NCBI GenBank assembly: GCA_009692275.1 | Contig: SHZL01000186.1 | Span: forward strand, 1-5,658 | DNA from: Lysobacterales bacterium | GTDB lineage: Bacteria; Pseudomonadota; Gammaproteobacteria; Xanthomonadales; SZUA-36 | Direction: 5' to 3' | Length of the DNA stretch: 5,658 bases | Part shown: one piece after another, positions 1 through 5,471 of the stretch | How positions within the stretch are numbered: position 1 is the first letter of the stretch | Layout of the letters: each line of letters starts with the position of its first letter | The notes under the pieces: model-generated | Told to the model about the DNA's origin: nothing | Database searches by the model: none | The model's input: only the letters and a program-made list of their open reading frames with translations | Program-made: the position numbers and the translations under genes

Positions 1-140
1 ATACCTTCTGATTTCAGACCGGCATTTACAACGACTGCATCGTCGCGAATTTCCATTACTATGCCAGTTACGATAGAGCCTGGTCTCAGATCTCGTGCAA
101 TCAGGCTCTGCTCAAATAATTCCTCAAAACTTTCAGTCAT
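1..140 (-). CDS. rpsA: 30S ribosomal protein S1, N-terminal part (runs off the left edge)
   Basis: Reading from 140 downward gives 46 codons starting MTESFEELFEQSL and continuing through RPGSIVTGIVMEI (residues 19-31) to NAGLKSEG, where the window ends. This is the N-terminal tail and first OB-fold S1 domain of ribosomal protein S1; E. coli S1 starts MTESFAQLFEESL. S1 binds mRNA on the 30S subunit and helps start translation on weak or structured leaders. The ATG at 138-140 is the only sensible start. Its Shine-Dalgarno is poor: a GTGAG at 152-156 lies directly next to a hairpin (157-184), as expected for an rpsA leader. It follows cmk in the same direction, the usual order in Gammaproteobacteria, separated by a terminator. 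The full gene is normally about 550-560 codons, so over 90 percent is outside the window. Confidence 0.96.
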   Translation of the reverse strand, partial: MTESFEELFEQSLIARDLRPGSIVTGIVMEIRDDAVVVNAGLKSEG

Positions 141-156
141 GTTGTTGTTTACTCAC

Positions 157-184
157 GAGTGCGCTGCATTTTCAACAGCCACTC
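157..184 (-). promoter_or_regulatory. Hairpin in the rpsA leader, next to the start site
   Basis: In the minus-strand RNA, GAGTG-GCTG (184 to 176) pairs with CAGC-CACTC (166 to 157) around a 9-nt loop (175 to 167), giving nine pairs with one bulged G at 162. The hairpin base lies 16 nt before the rpsA ATG, and the weak SD-like GTGAG follows immediately. In E. coli and other gammaproteobacteria the rpsA leader is folded, lacks a good SD, and is the target of autogenous repression by S1; this hairpin fits that role by position. The pairing is seen directly; the regulatory role is inferred. Confidence 0.6.
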
Positions 185-219
185 ACCCAGGGTTGATGGA
201 CGCCACACACGCCCGTTGC

Positions 220-242
220 AAAAACCACTCGCTATGGAGTGG
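220..242 (-). terminator. Rho-independent terminator after cmk
   Basis: The minus-strand RNA has CCACTC (242 to 237), a 6-nt loop CATAGC, GAGTGG (230 to 225), then five U (224 to 220). The stem begins 7 nt after the cmk stop codon. The stem is short and the U tract modest, so partial read-through into rpsA is likely. It reads only on the minus strand, because no T tract follows on the plus strand. It would partly uncouple aroA-cmk transcription from rpsA, which would then need a promoter between about 219 and 185 or inside cmk; I could not identify one with confidence. Confidence 0.72.
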
Positions 243-249
243 AGCCAAG

Positions 250-951
250 TTAACTTAACATATCTTTTCTAATTACTTGATGTTTCTCAAGTAACCTAAG
301 TATTTCCTGAAAAACCTCTGCGATGCCCATTTCTGAAGAGTCTATGACATGTGCGTCAGCAGCAGGTCTCAACGGGGAAATAGCCCTCGTGCGATCGCGT
401 TCGTCGCGCTTCTCAATGTCCAGCAAAAGGCGCGAGAGATTAACACTTTCTTCTTTTTCTTTCAACTGCTTATAACGTCTTCGCGCCCTTTCCTGGGCAC
501 TGGCGGTAAGAAATATTTTCAATTGGGCATGCGGGAAAACAACAGTTCCCATGTCCCTTCCGTCCGCTACCAGCCCGGGCGCCTGGCGAAAAGCCCTCTG
601 GCGGTCAAGCAGCCCTGATCGCACCATTGGGATCGCCGCCACGCAGGAAGAAAATGCGCTGACCACCTCGGTGCGCAATTTTCCAGTCACGTCCTGCCCA
701 TCCATTAGCGTAACAGGCTCATTGCCATGCGGGACAAACTCCACGTCAAGTTCGCGCGCCAGCCTGCCCAGTTGGCGTTCTTCGCTGATTTCGACGTTGT
801 GGTTCATGGCAGACAGGGCAACCAGCCGATACAAGGCGCCGCTGTCGAGATAATTCCACCCAAGATGCTGTGCAAGGCGCAGTGCAATAGTTCCCTTCCC
901 GGACCCCCCGGGTCCATCTATGGTTACAACCGGCACAGGTAAAAGGTCCAC
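250..951 (-). CDS. cmk: Cytidylate kinase (CMP/dCMP kinase)
   Basis: Transfers phosphate from ATP to CMP or dCMP in the cytoplasm, recycling pyrimidine nucleotides. With the start used here (233 residues; E. coli has 227) the P-loop is GPGGSGKGT at 13-21, followed by LDSGALYR (35-42), the nucleotide-binding ADGRDMGTVVFP (129-140), the lid region ERARRRYKQL (154-163) and KRDERDRTR (181-189). The open frame continues upstream to 1074, but that part lies inside aroA and has no family match, so the start must be near 951. The candidates are GTG at 949-951, four bases after the aroA stop, and GTG at 934-936 (228 residues). I prefer 951 for its tight spacing to the aroA stop and because homologues have several residues before the VVTIDGP strand; neither has a good SD, so translational coupling to aroA is likely. 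It is followed by a terminator and rpsA. Confidence 0.95.
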   Translation of the reverse strand: MDLLPVPVVTIDGPGGSGKGTIALRLAQHLGWNYLDSGALYRLVALSAMNHNVEISEERQLGRLARELDVEFVPHGNEPVTLMDGQDVTGKLRTEVVSAFSSCVAAIPMVRSGLLDRQRAFRQAPGLVADGRDMGTVVFPHAQLKIFLTASAQERARRRYKQLKEKEESVNLSRLLLDIEKRDERDRTRAISPLRPAADAHVIDSSEMGIAEVFQEILRLLEKHQVIRKDMLS

Positions 952-955
952 TGCG

Positions 956-2266
956 TCACACGGGTGGCGACACCGCTTGTACCTTGACGTTGCCGCCAAG
1001 GGCCAGCAGGTGCTCGGCAAATTCAGGATAAGATGTGCTGATCTGGCGTGCGCCTCGCACCAGCACAGGTCCATTGGCCACTTGCCCTAATATCGCAAAA
1101 CTCATGGCGCAACGATGATCTCCCGCCCCGTCTGCTTCGCCGCCTTGAACCCCGCCCCCGGTAATATCAATTCCATCTTCATACTCTTGCAGTCGCACAC
1201 CCAGGGCCGTTAGCCCCTGCGCCATGACGGACAGGCGATCACTTTCTTTCACGCGCAATTCCGTGGCGCCGCGAATGCGGGTCGTGCCGGAAGTGACGGC
1301 AGCCATGGCCATTATGACAGGCAGTTCATCGATCAGTGATGGCACCCACTCTTCCGGGATGGTAATACCCTCCATGAAGCGACTGTAGCAAACACGGATA
1401 TCGCCGACGGGCTCTGCACCAAAAACCCGGTGGTTGCCAACCTCAACATCTGCGCCCATGGCCTGCAGAACGCGCAAAATGCCATCCCGCGTGGGATTAA
1501 GCCCGACGTTTCGCACCAGTATGTCCGAGCCGGGAACGATAGCCGCTCCGGCCAGAAAAAATGCTGCAGAAGAAATATCTGCCGGCACGTTAACATGCGC
1601 GGCAGTCAACTTGCTGCCGCCGGTAACACAACAGGGCTGCTCCAGCTGAACGCCGAAAACCGGCAACATTCGCTCGGTGTGGTCCCGGCTTTTTTGCGGT
1701 TCAATCACGCAAGTTCGGCCAGCTGCATAAAGGCCGGACAGCAGCAAGCAGGATTTGATCTGGGCGCTGGCTACGGGCAAATGGTATTCGATGCCGCGCA
1801 AACCCGGGTTGCCATCAATGCACAAAGGCGCCGTTCCTCCAGGCGATGTTTCAATACGTGCACCCATGCGAGACAAGGGATCAACAATACGTCGCATTGG
1901 GCGCCGACTGAGTGACTCATCACCGATCAACTCGGATTTGAACGGCTGGGCGGACAGCACACCAGCCAGCAGTCGCATGGCAGTTCCCGAGTTCCCCATG
2001 TCAAGCGCGCACCCGGGCGCCTTTAGCCCTTTCTCACCAGTACCGCGTACCCGGGTATGGCCGCCTTCCAATTCAATCAAGGCACCCAGTTGGCGGCAGG
2101 CATTTGCGGTGGCCGTGACATCTTCAGCAATCAGCAGGCCCTCGATTTGAGATTCACCTCGGGCAAGGCTGGAAAAAATCAGCGCCCTGTGTGAAATGGA
2201 TTTATCGCCGGGTGGAGTGAGCTCGCCAATTAGCGGAGACTGACTCGGTGTAGTTAGCAGGATCAA
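956..2266 (-). CDS. aroA: 3-phosphoshikimate 1-carboxyvinyltransferase (EPSP synthase)
   Basis: Sixth step of the shikimate pathway: shikimate-3-phosphate plus phosphoenolpyruvate gives EPSP, the precursor of chorismate. The 436 residues cover the whole family length (E. coli 427). Visible motifs are PGDKSISHR (19-27, with Lys22, Ser23, Arg27), MGNSGTAMRLLAG (90-102), DESLSRRPM (116-124), SAQIKS (167-172), SRDHTERM (193-200), LIDELP with catalytic Asp313, ELRVKESDR with Lys340 and Glu341, DHR (383-385) and TSYPEF (411-416). PGDKSISHR, SAQxKS, SRDHTE and TSYPEF resemble the class II type (as in CP4) more than E. coli. Gly94 is kept where CP4 has Ala. The start is TTG at 2264-2266, with AGAGG eight bases upstream; no ATG or GTG lies before the PGDKS motif. 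That SD lies inside the terminal repeat of the element at 2270-2477. The gene is followed four bases later by cmk and was probably once continuous with pheA. Confidence 0.96.
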   Translation of the reverse strand: MILLTTPSQSPLIGELTPPGDKSISHRALIFSSLARGESQIEGLLIAEDVTATANACRQLGALIELEGGHTRVRGTGEKGLKAPGCALDMGNSGTAMRLLAGVLSAQPFKSELIGDESLSRRPMRRIVDPLSRMGARIETSPGGTAPLCIDGNPGLRGIEYHLPVASAQIKSCLLLSGLYAAGRTCVIEPQKSRDHTERMLPVFGVQLEQPCCVTGGSKLTAAHVNVPADISSAAFFLAGAAIVPGSDILVRNVGLNPTRDGILRVLQAMGADVEVGNHRVFGAEPVGDIRVCYSRFMEGITIPEEWVPSLIDELPVIMAMAAVTSGTTRIRGATELRVKESDRLSVMAQGLTALGVRLQEYEDGIDITGGGVQGGEADGAGDHRCAMSFAILGQVANGPVLVRGARQISTSYPEFAEHLLALGGNVKVQAVSPPV

Positions 2267-2274
2267 GTTAGGAA

Positions 2275-2279
2275 CCTCT
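2275..2279 (-). promoter_or_regulatory. aroA ribosome-binding site inside the element's terminal repeat
   Basis: Read on the minus strand, the end of the element is CAGAGGTTCC followed by TAAC and the TTG start of aroA. AGAGG sits eight bases before the TTG, good SD spacing, and is the only SD-like match near that start. It decides the choice of the TTG start, since the reading frame offers no ATG or GTG before the conserved N-terminus. The same bases form part of the terminal inverted repeat. Confidence 0.65.
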
Positions 2280-2387
2280 GATTAATTCTGGACGAAGTAG
2301 CTGGCTGCGCAAAATCTTCAGATTCAAGGCGCGAATCGCGGGTAAAGCTTCCGCATCCTGCTCACGCCCCTTACCTACATCCCTGTC

Positions 2388-2407
2388 GGCAATAGCTGGC
2401 TATTGCC
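2388..2407. repeat. Perfect 9-bp inverted repeat in the middle of the element
   Basis: GGCAATAGC (2388-2396) and GCTATTGCC (2399-2407) are exact complements separated by two bases. In a pheA-aroA transcript this could form a very tight hairpin, opening to a loop of a few bases. No U tract follows on either strand, so it is not a classical intrinsic terminator. It lies close to the element's two-fold centre, as in some MITEs. It could affect mRNA stability between pheA and aroA; that is inference. Confidence 0.7.
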
Positions 2408-2542
2408 AAGATTTGCAACACAGAAGCTGGATATTTTGGGCGCAAGATACGAGTTCACGAATTGATCAGAGGTTCCTTTGTGCCCTTTCCACTTAGTAAA
2501 AATCCACAGCCAGGTTGTTAGCAAAACAGGTGGCGCGGGCAA

Positions 2543-3685
2543 TCAGGGGCTTTTGCCGCTGGAAGCAGGCTGGGGCTCCTCGGGCAACAACGCACGGGGA
2601 TAGGAGCCCAGGACCCGGAACAACCTGGCAATGCTTTTTAGCTCCTGCAGGGCCGCGGCAACCTTCGGCTCTTCGGCATGACCTTCCACATCAACGAAAA
2701 ACAGATACTCCCACTTACCCACGCTGGACGGCCGCGATTCTATCCGTGTCATGTTGACTCCATGGGTTTCAAACGGCTGCAGGAGGCGGTACAACAGCCC
2801 TGGGCCTTCGTGTCCAGCCATCAGCAGCGTAGTCTTATCTTCCCCCGAAGGCGCAAACAGGCTGCGCCCAATGACCAGGAACCGGGTCGTGTTATCCGCC
2901 CGGTCTTCAATGTTCGCAAACAACACCGGTAAACCGTAAATCTCTGCCGCCGAACGCCCTGCAATGGCCGCAGCATCGGGCGCATTACGCACCCGTCGCG
3001 CTGCTTCAGCATTGCTGGCCACGTTGATCAGTTCGGCGCGGGGCAAGTGCCCCCGAATCCACGTCTTGCACTGGGACAGGGACTGTTCATGAGAGTATAT
3101 TCTTTCGATCTGGTCAAGGCCGCGTGCCTGGGTTAGAAGATTCTGGTGCACAAGCAATTCAATTTCACCGCAAATCTTCAGGTCGGAAACCAAAAACATG
3201 TCCAGCGTGTGGCTGACAATTCCCTGCGAAGAGTTTTCCACCGGCACTACGCCAAAATCAGCATCGGTACTCTGGACCTGCTCAAAAACGCTGTCGATAC
3301 TGCTGTAACTCAGGGTGTGCACGGAATGTCCAAAATGACGGTTGACCGCCTGCTGGGTGAAGGTGCCTTCAGGCCCCAGGTAGGCCACTTTCAAAGCCTC
3401 CTGCTGGGCCAGGCAAGCGGACATGATCTCGCGAAACAGGCGCACCATTTCCGCGTCGCTGAGCGGACCCTTGTTGCGTCGAATAATGGCGCGCAATACT
3501 TCGGCTTCACGCTCGGGCCGGTAGTAGTCAACAGCATGTGAAAACTCGCCCTTGCTTTGGCGTACCTGGAATGCAAGGCGCGCTCGCTCGCTGATCAAGG
3601 CCTGAATTTGTTCGTCGAGACTGTCAATCTGTGAACGTACATCACCGAGTTGATTCGAATTTTGGTCTTTTCGCTTTGAAGGCAT
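2543..3685 (-). CDS. pheA: P-protein: bifunctional chorismate mutase / prephenate dehydratase
   Basis: Converts chorismate to prephenate and then to phenylpyruvate, the committed route to phenylalanine, in the cytoplasm. From the ATG at 3683-3685 the protein has 380 residues, the usual family length. Domains in order: an AroQ-type chorismate mutase at about 15-97 (RSQIDSLDEQI, SERARLAFQVRQSK, YYRPERE, Gln94/Gln95); prephenate dehydratase at about 100-275 (VAYLGPEGTF, GVVPVENSSQGIVSHTLD, and the catalytic Thr-Arg-Phe motif at 267-269); and an ACT regulatory domain at about 283-362 with GPGLLYRLL and the phenylalanine-binding ESRP (316-319), so feedback inhibition by phenylalanine is expected. 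The frame is open up to 3808, but that extension (MAVVAPVRISPAPG onward) matches nothing in the family, overlaps the AsmA gene and lacks an ATG, so it is left out. The SD before the ATG is weak. serC, the usual upstream neighbour, is absent here. Confidence 0.96.
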   Translation of the reverse strand: MPSKRKDQNSNQLGDVRSQIDSLDEQIQALISERARLAFQVRQSKGEFSHAVDYYRPEREAEVLRAIIRRNKGPLSDAEMVRLFREIMSACLAQQEALKVAYLGPEGTFTQQAVNRHFGHSVHTLSYSSIDSVFEQVQSTDADFGVVPVENSSQGIVSHTLDMFLVSDLKICGEIELLVHQNLLTQARGLDQIERIYSHEQSLSQCKTWIRGHLPRAELINVASNAEAARRVRNAPDAAAIAGRSAAEIYGLPVLFANIEDRADNTTRFLVIGRSLFAPSGEDKTTLLMAGHEGPGLLYRLLQPFETHGVNMTRIESRPSSVGKWEYLFFVDVEGHAEEPKVAAALQELKSIARLFRVLGSYPRALLPEEPQPASSGKSP

Positions 3686-3719
3686 GGTTTTTCGCGTGAG
3701 TTTTGTCCTGGCAAAGCAT

Positions 3720-3748
3720 TGTATATGTAACGTGCGCTCCGCGCCCAA
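3720..3748 (-). promoter_or_regulatory. Possible sigma-70 promoter for pheA
   Basis: On the minus strand TTGGGC (3748 to 3743) is followed after 17 bases by TATACA (3725 to 3720); an overlapping TACAAT (3723 to 3718) is a better -10 but with 19-base spacing. It lies in the 76-bp gap between the AsmA stop and the pheA start, and would begin transcription about 25-30 bases before the pheA ATG. Both boxes match consensus only partly, so this is a weak prediction. I see no attenuator-like leader peptide rich in phenylalanine codons. Confidence 0.35.
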
Positions 3749-3761
3749 GCATCGCTCAAAT

Positions 3762-4943
3762 TCAGGGCCCGGGGCCGGTGATATCCGAACAGGCGCGACC
3801 ACTGCCAATTTTTACACTTACCTTTCGCGCCTTTGCACCAGAATAGTTGGCACTTTCCACCTGTAACTCTGCAGACAAATTGAACGGCAGGTCGGATTCA
3901 CGCGCATTACCAGCGGGGAAGAAAGTGCTGATTTTGTCGAGATCCAATACTTTGGCCAACAGGGAAAGATGAAGCCCTGCCGGCTGTGTCAGCCAATAAC
4001 AACCCGCGCCTGCAATGTCTTGTCCGGCCCATGCCAGGCCAATTTCGGGAAACTCCAGCTGGTATTCACGAAAGATGAAGCGTGCTTCAGCAACAACGGG
4101 CACCGCATCCGGTGACTGCCTGTAACTCGCTTGCAGCCCACCGGTGATCAATTCACCCAGTCTGAATTCAATGTGCGAATGTACGGATTTTGAGTCCTGG
4201 GCCCAGTCAGTTTCACCCGAAATTGTCGCCAAAGACTGGTCCCACACCCAGGTTCCAGAAAGTCCGGATACACCGGAATCGCCAAATTCGAGTTTCAGAT
4301 CCCTGACCTTCAAAGTGGCTGATTCAAGTGCCTGCCCAAGCTGCAGACCGCCCCGAAGCGCAACCCTTGCCATTTCAATGCCTTCGCCTAACCAGCTGCC
4401 ATCAAGTTCAAGCCGGGCCTCGCGGCCGAGTTCAAGCTCATCGAGTTGGACCTTGTTCAAGGCAACGACGTTGCTTTCATCCCCGAACACCAGGGCGAAT
4501 TCCTCAATGGTCAGTGACCTTACTTGAGGCACTGAAATTTCTTGCGGGGCGGAAGGCGCAGGGCCTTTGTTAGCAACCATGAGCGCCCCAAGGTCCAGGA
4601 ACCCTCCGCGCAAGGCCACCGAAGCAATTTGCACTTCACGATGCAGGAACGGCAGCAATTTGATTGCTGCGGAATAGTGCTCGCCCCGTGCCAGAAGACG
4701 AACGACTTGCGGGGCTTCCAGTTCAATGCCGGATCCTTCAATTGCTATCCGGGGGAAGAGACTCATCCTGTAATCGCCCGTGAGCCGGACATCGCAGCCA
4801 AGGCTGGATGAAAACTCCTTCTCCAGCATGCCTTTCCCTCCTGAGGACGACAGCCATGCAGTGGCCAGGAGGTTCAACACGCCGAAAGCAGCCAGCAAGG
4901 CCACCGGCAACAGCCAGAAAATGAGTCGATGTGATTTAATCAA
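3762..4943 (-). CDS. AsmA-family inner-membrane protein, apparently C-terminally truncated
   Basis: AsmA-like proteins are anchored in the inner membrane with a large periplasmic part and are linked to outer-membrane assembly and lipid transport. The first 30 residues form a signal anchor: Lys3 and Arg6, then a hydrophobic stretch at about 7-30. The AsmA N-terminal pattern follows: a helix, GCDVRLTGDYRMSLFPRIAI (49-68), then repeating beta-strand units such as VALRGGFLDLGALM. The start is TTG at 4941-4943, with GGAG seven bases upstream; no ATG or GTG offers an alternative before the signal anchor. At 393 residues it is well short of typical AsmA members (about 600-700). The family-like pattern stops near KVSVKIGSG and ends with the unrelated-looking tail CSDITGPGP, so the C-terminal domain seems lost. 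It is divergent from the polyhydroxyalkanoate gene and 76 bp upstream of pheA. It may be a remnant or a short functional variant. Confidence 0.78.
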   Translation of the reverse strand: MIKSHRLIFWLLPVALLAAFGVLNLLATAWLSSSGGKGMLEKEFSSSLGCDVRLTGDYRMSLFPRIAIEGSGIELEAPQVVRLLARGEHYSAAIKLLPFLHREVQIASVALRGGFLDLGALMVANKGPAPSAPQEISVPQVRSLTIEEFALVFGDESNVVALNKVQLDELELGREARLELDGSWLGEGIEMARVALRGGLQLGQALESATLKVRDLKLEFGDSGVSGLSGTWVWDQSLATISGETDWAQDSKSVHSHIEFRLGELITGGLQASYRQSPDAVPVVAEARFIFREYQLEFPEIGLAWAGQDIAGAGCYWLTQPAGLHLSLLAKVLDLDKISTFFPAGNARESDLPFNLSAELQVESANYSGAKARKVSVKIGSGRACSDITGPGP

Positions 4944-5026
4944 GCGCCGTCTCCGTTAAAACCGCGCTAGCCGCACGGAGGCAAGCAGTCTAAACTGCAT
5001 GCACGGGAGCAGCAGCGGTAAATTTC
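4944..5026. promoter_or_regulatory. Divergent intergenic region between the AsmA and PHA-system genes
   Basis: These 83 bp must hold the promoters for both divergent genes. They contain a GCAGT-CTAA-ACTGC inverted repeat (4985-4998), which could be a small operator or a leader hairpin for the plus-strand gene, and a TGCATGCA palindrome (4996-5003). GGAG near 4953-4956 on the minus strand is the AsmA SD. I could not identify a convincing -35/-10 pair on either strand. The role of the repeats is inferred from position only. Confidence 0.4.
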
Positions 5027-5314
5027 ATGTCGACCATTGATATTTGCGCGTTTCATCACATGAACAAAAAAGAGGCACAGCAAGCCGCTGATGACCTTGC
5101 CAGCGACCTGGCACAAAAATTTGATATTGATTATGGTTGGGACCGTGACGCTATTCATTTCGAGCGCACCGGCGTTTCGGGCAGTATTACCGTGGCAAAA
5201 AACGAGATCCGCATCGTGGCCAGGCTGGGGTTCCTGCTGATGATGCTCAAAGGTCGTATTGAAGAGGAAATTCGCCAGTACCTGCAACAGCATTTTGGCT
5301 GTACCTTCGACTGA
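5027..5314 (+). CDS. Polyhydroxyalkanoic acid system family protein
   Basis: A 95-residue protein resembling the small polyhydroxyalkanoate-granule-region family (Pfam PHA_gran_rgn). Family-like signs are the MSTIDICAFHHMNKKEAQ start, AADDLASDLAQKF, the IHFERTGVSGSITV strand pair (residues 44-57) and the C-terminal block RLGFLLMMLKGRIEEEIRQY (66-85). Members are predicted soluble, often lie near polyhydroxyalkanoate genes, and their molecular role is poorly defined. The ATG at 5027-5029 is the natural start; the SD is weak (GCGG about 8-11 bases before it). No phaC, phaP or other PHA gene lies in the window, and many members occur as orphans, so a link to PHA granules here is a family label rather than something the context proves. 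It is convergent with the dehydrogenase gene on its right. Confidence 0.85.
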   Translation: MSTIDICAFHHMNKKEAQQAADDLASDLAQKFDIDYGWDRDAIHFERTGVSGSITVAKNEIRIVARLGFLLMMLKGRIEEEIRQYLQQHFGCTFD

Positions 5315-5471
5315 AGATGCTCGCACAAACCCGTTGATTACCAGCCACCCTCAATAACCTCGGGTTCCTGCAGTCCCGCGATTTCTCTGAGCACCTCGTC
5401 CCGGCTGCGCCTGAACATTGCCAATGATTCAACGTGTCTGGAGCATGCGAGGTGCCTTGTTTCATTCGCTA
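5315..5471. other. Convergent intergenic gap, no gene identified
   Basis: This 157-bp stretch lies between the plus-strand PHA-system gene and the minus-strand dehydrogenase. I find no clear intrinsic terminator for either gene. There is an 8-bp inverted repeat, GCACCTCG (5391-5398) and CGAGGTGC (5448-5455), 49 bases apart with no T tract, which could be chance. On the minus strand one frame stays open down to a TAA at 5338-5340 and reads plausibly as protein (ending EPEVIEGGW), but it lacks a supported start and I do not call it a gene. Confidence 0.5.

Larger units (their letters stand above)
2270..2477. mobile_element. MITE-like element with 19-bp terminal inverted repeats
   Basis: The ends are inverted repeats: 2270-2288 starts AGGAACCTCTGATTAATTC, and 2459-2477 is its complement except for one base (2464), so 18 of 19 match. 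The element is about 208 bp and encodes nothing. Inside are a 20-bp palindrome (2388-2407), a second inverted pair GCAAAATCTT (2309-2318) and AAGATTTGC (2408-2416) with a one-base gap, and a 9-bp direct repeat TAGCTGGCT (2298-2306, 2393-2401). Size, ends and lack of an ORF fit a miniature inverted-repeat transposable element or a decayed IS. I see no clear target-site duplication: flanks are AGTT on the left and TTGT on the right. The ends vaguely recall some IS5-family termini, but I cannot verify that. It occupies the gap where many relatives have hisC and tyrA. Confidence 0.72.

Noticed and set aside
185..219. rpsA promoter with TTGCAA as -35
   Set aside because: The -10 candidate at correct spacing (CATCAA) is too poor to call.
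952..1074. N-terminal extension of cmk to 1074
   Set aside because: It lies inside aroA and shows no cytidylate kinase similarity; the P-loop strand begins only after about 940.
2266..2481. Target-site duplication flanking the element
   Set aside because: Flanks AGTT and TTGT do not match, and shifting the ends by a base or two does not produce a clean repeat.
3146..3541. 131-codon plus-strand frame antisense to pheA
   Set aside because: It is a shadow of the well-supported pheA coding frame, and its sequence is not protein-like.
3690..3760. Possible serC remnant: a minus-strand frame reads ARYIYNALP, like the IYNAMP near the SerC C-terminus
   Set aside because: Only about six residues resemble SerC, and the following residues do not match; most likely chance.
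3686..3808. N-terminal extension of pheA to 3808
   Set aside because: It has no family match, overlaps the AsmA gene, and a good internal ATG at 3683-3685 gives a normal-length protein.
5391..5455. Eight-base inverted repeat in the convergent gap as a terminator
   Set aside because: The arms are 49 bases apart and no T tract follows; an eight-base match is possible by chance here.
5247..5465. 72-codon minus-strand frame starting MKQGTSHAPD
   Set aside because: It runs antisense into the PHA-system gene, is rich in Cys and Arg, and has no family resemblance.
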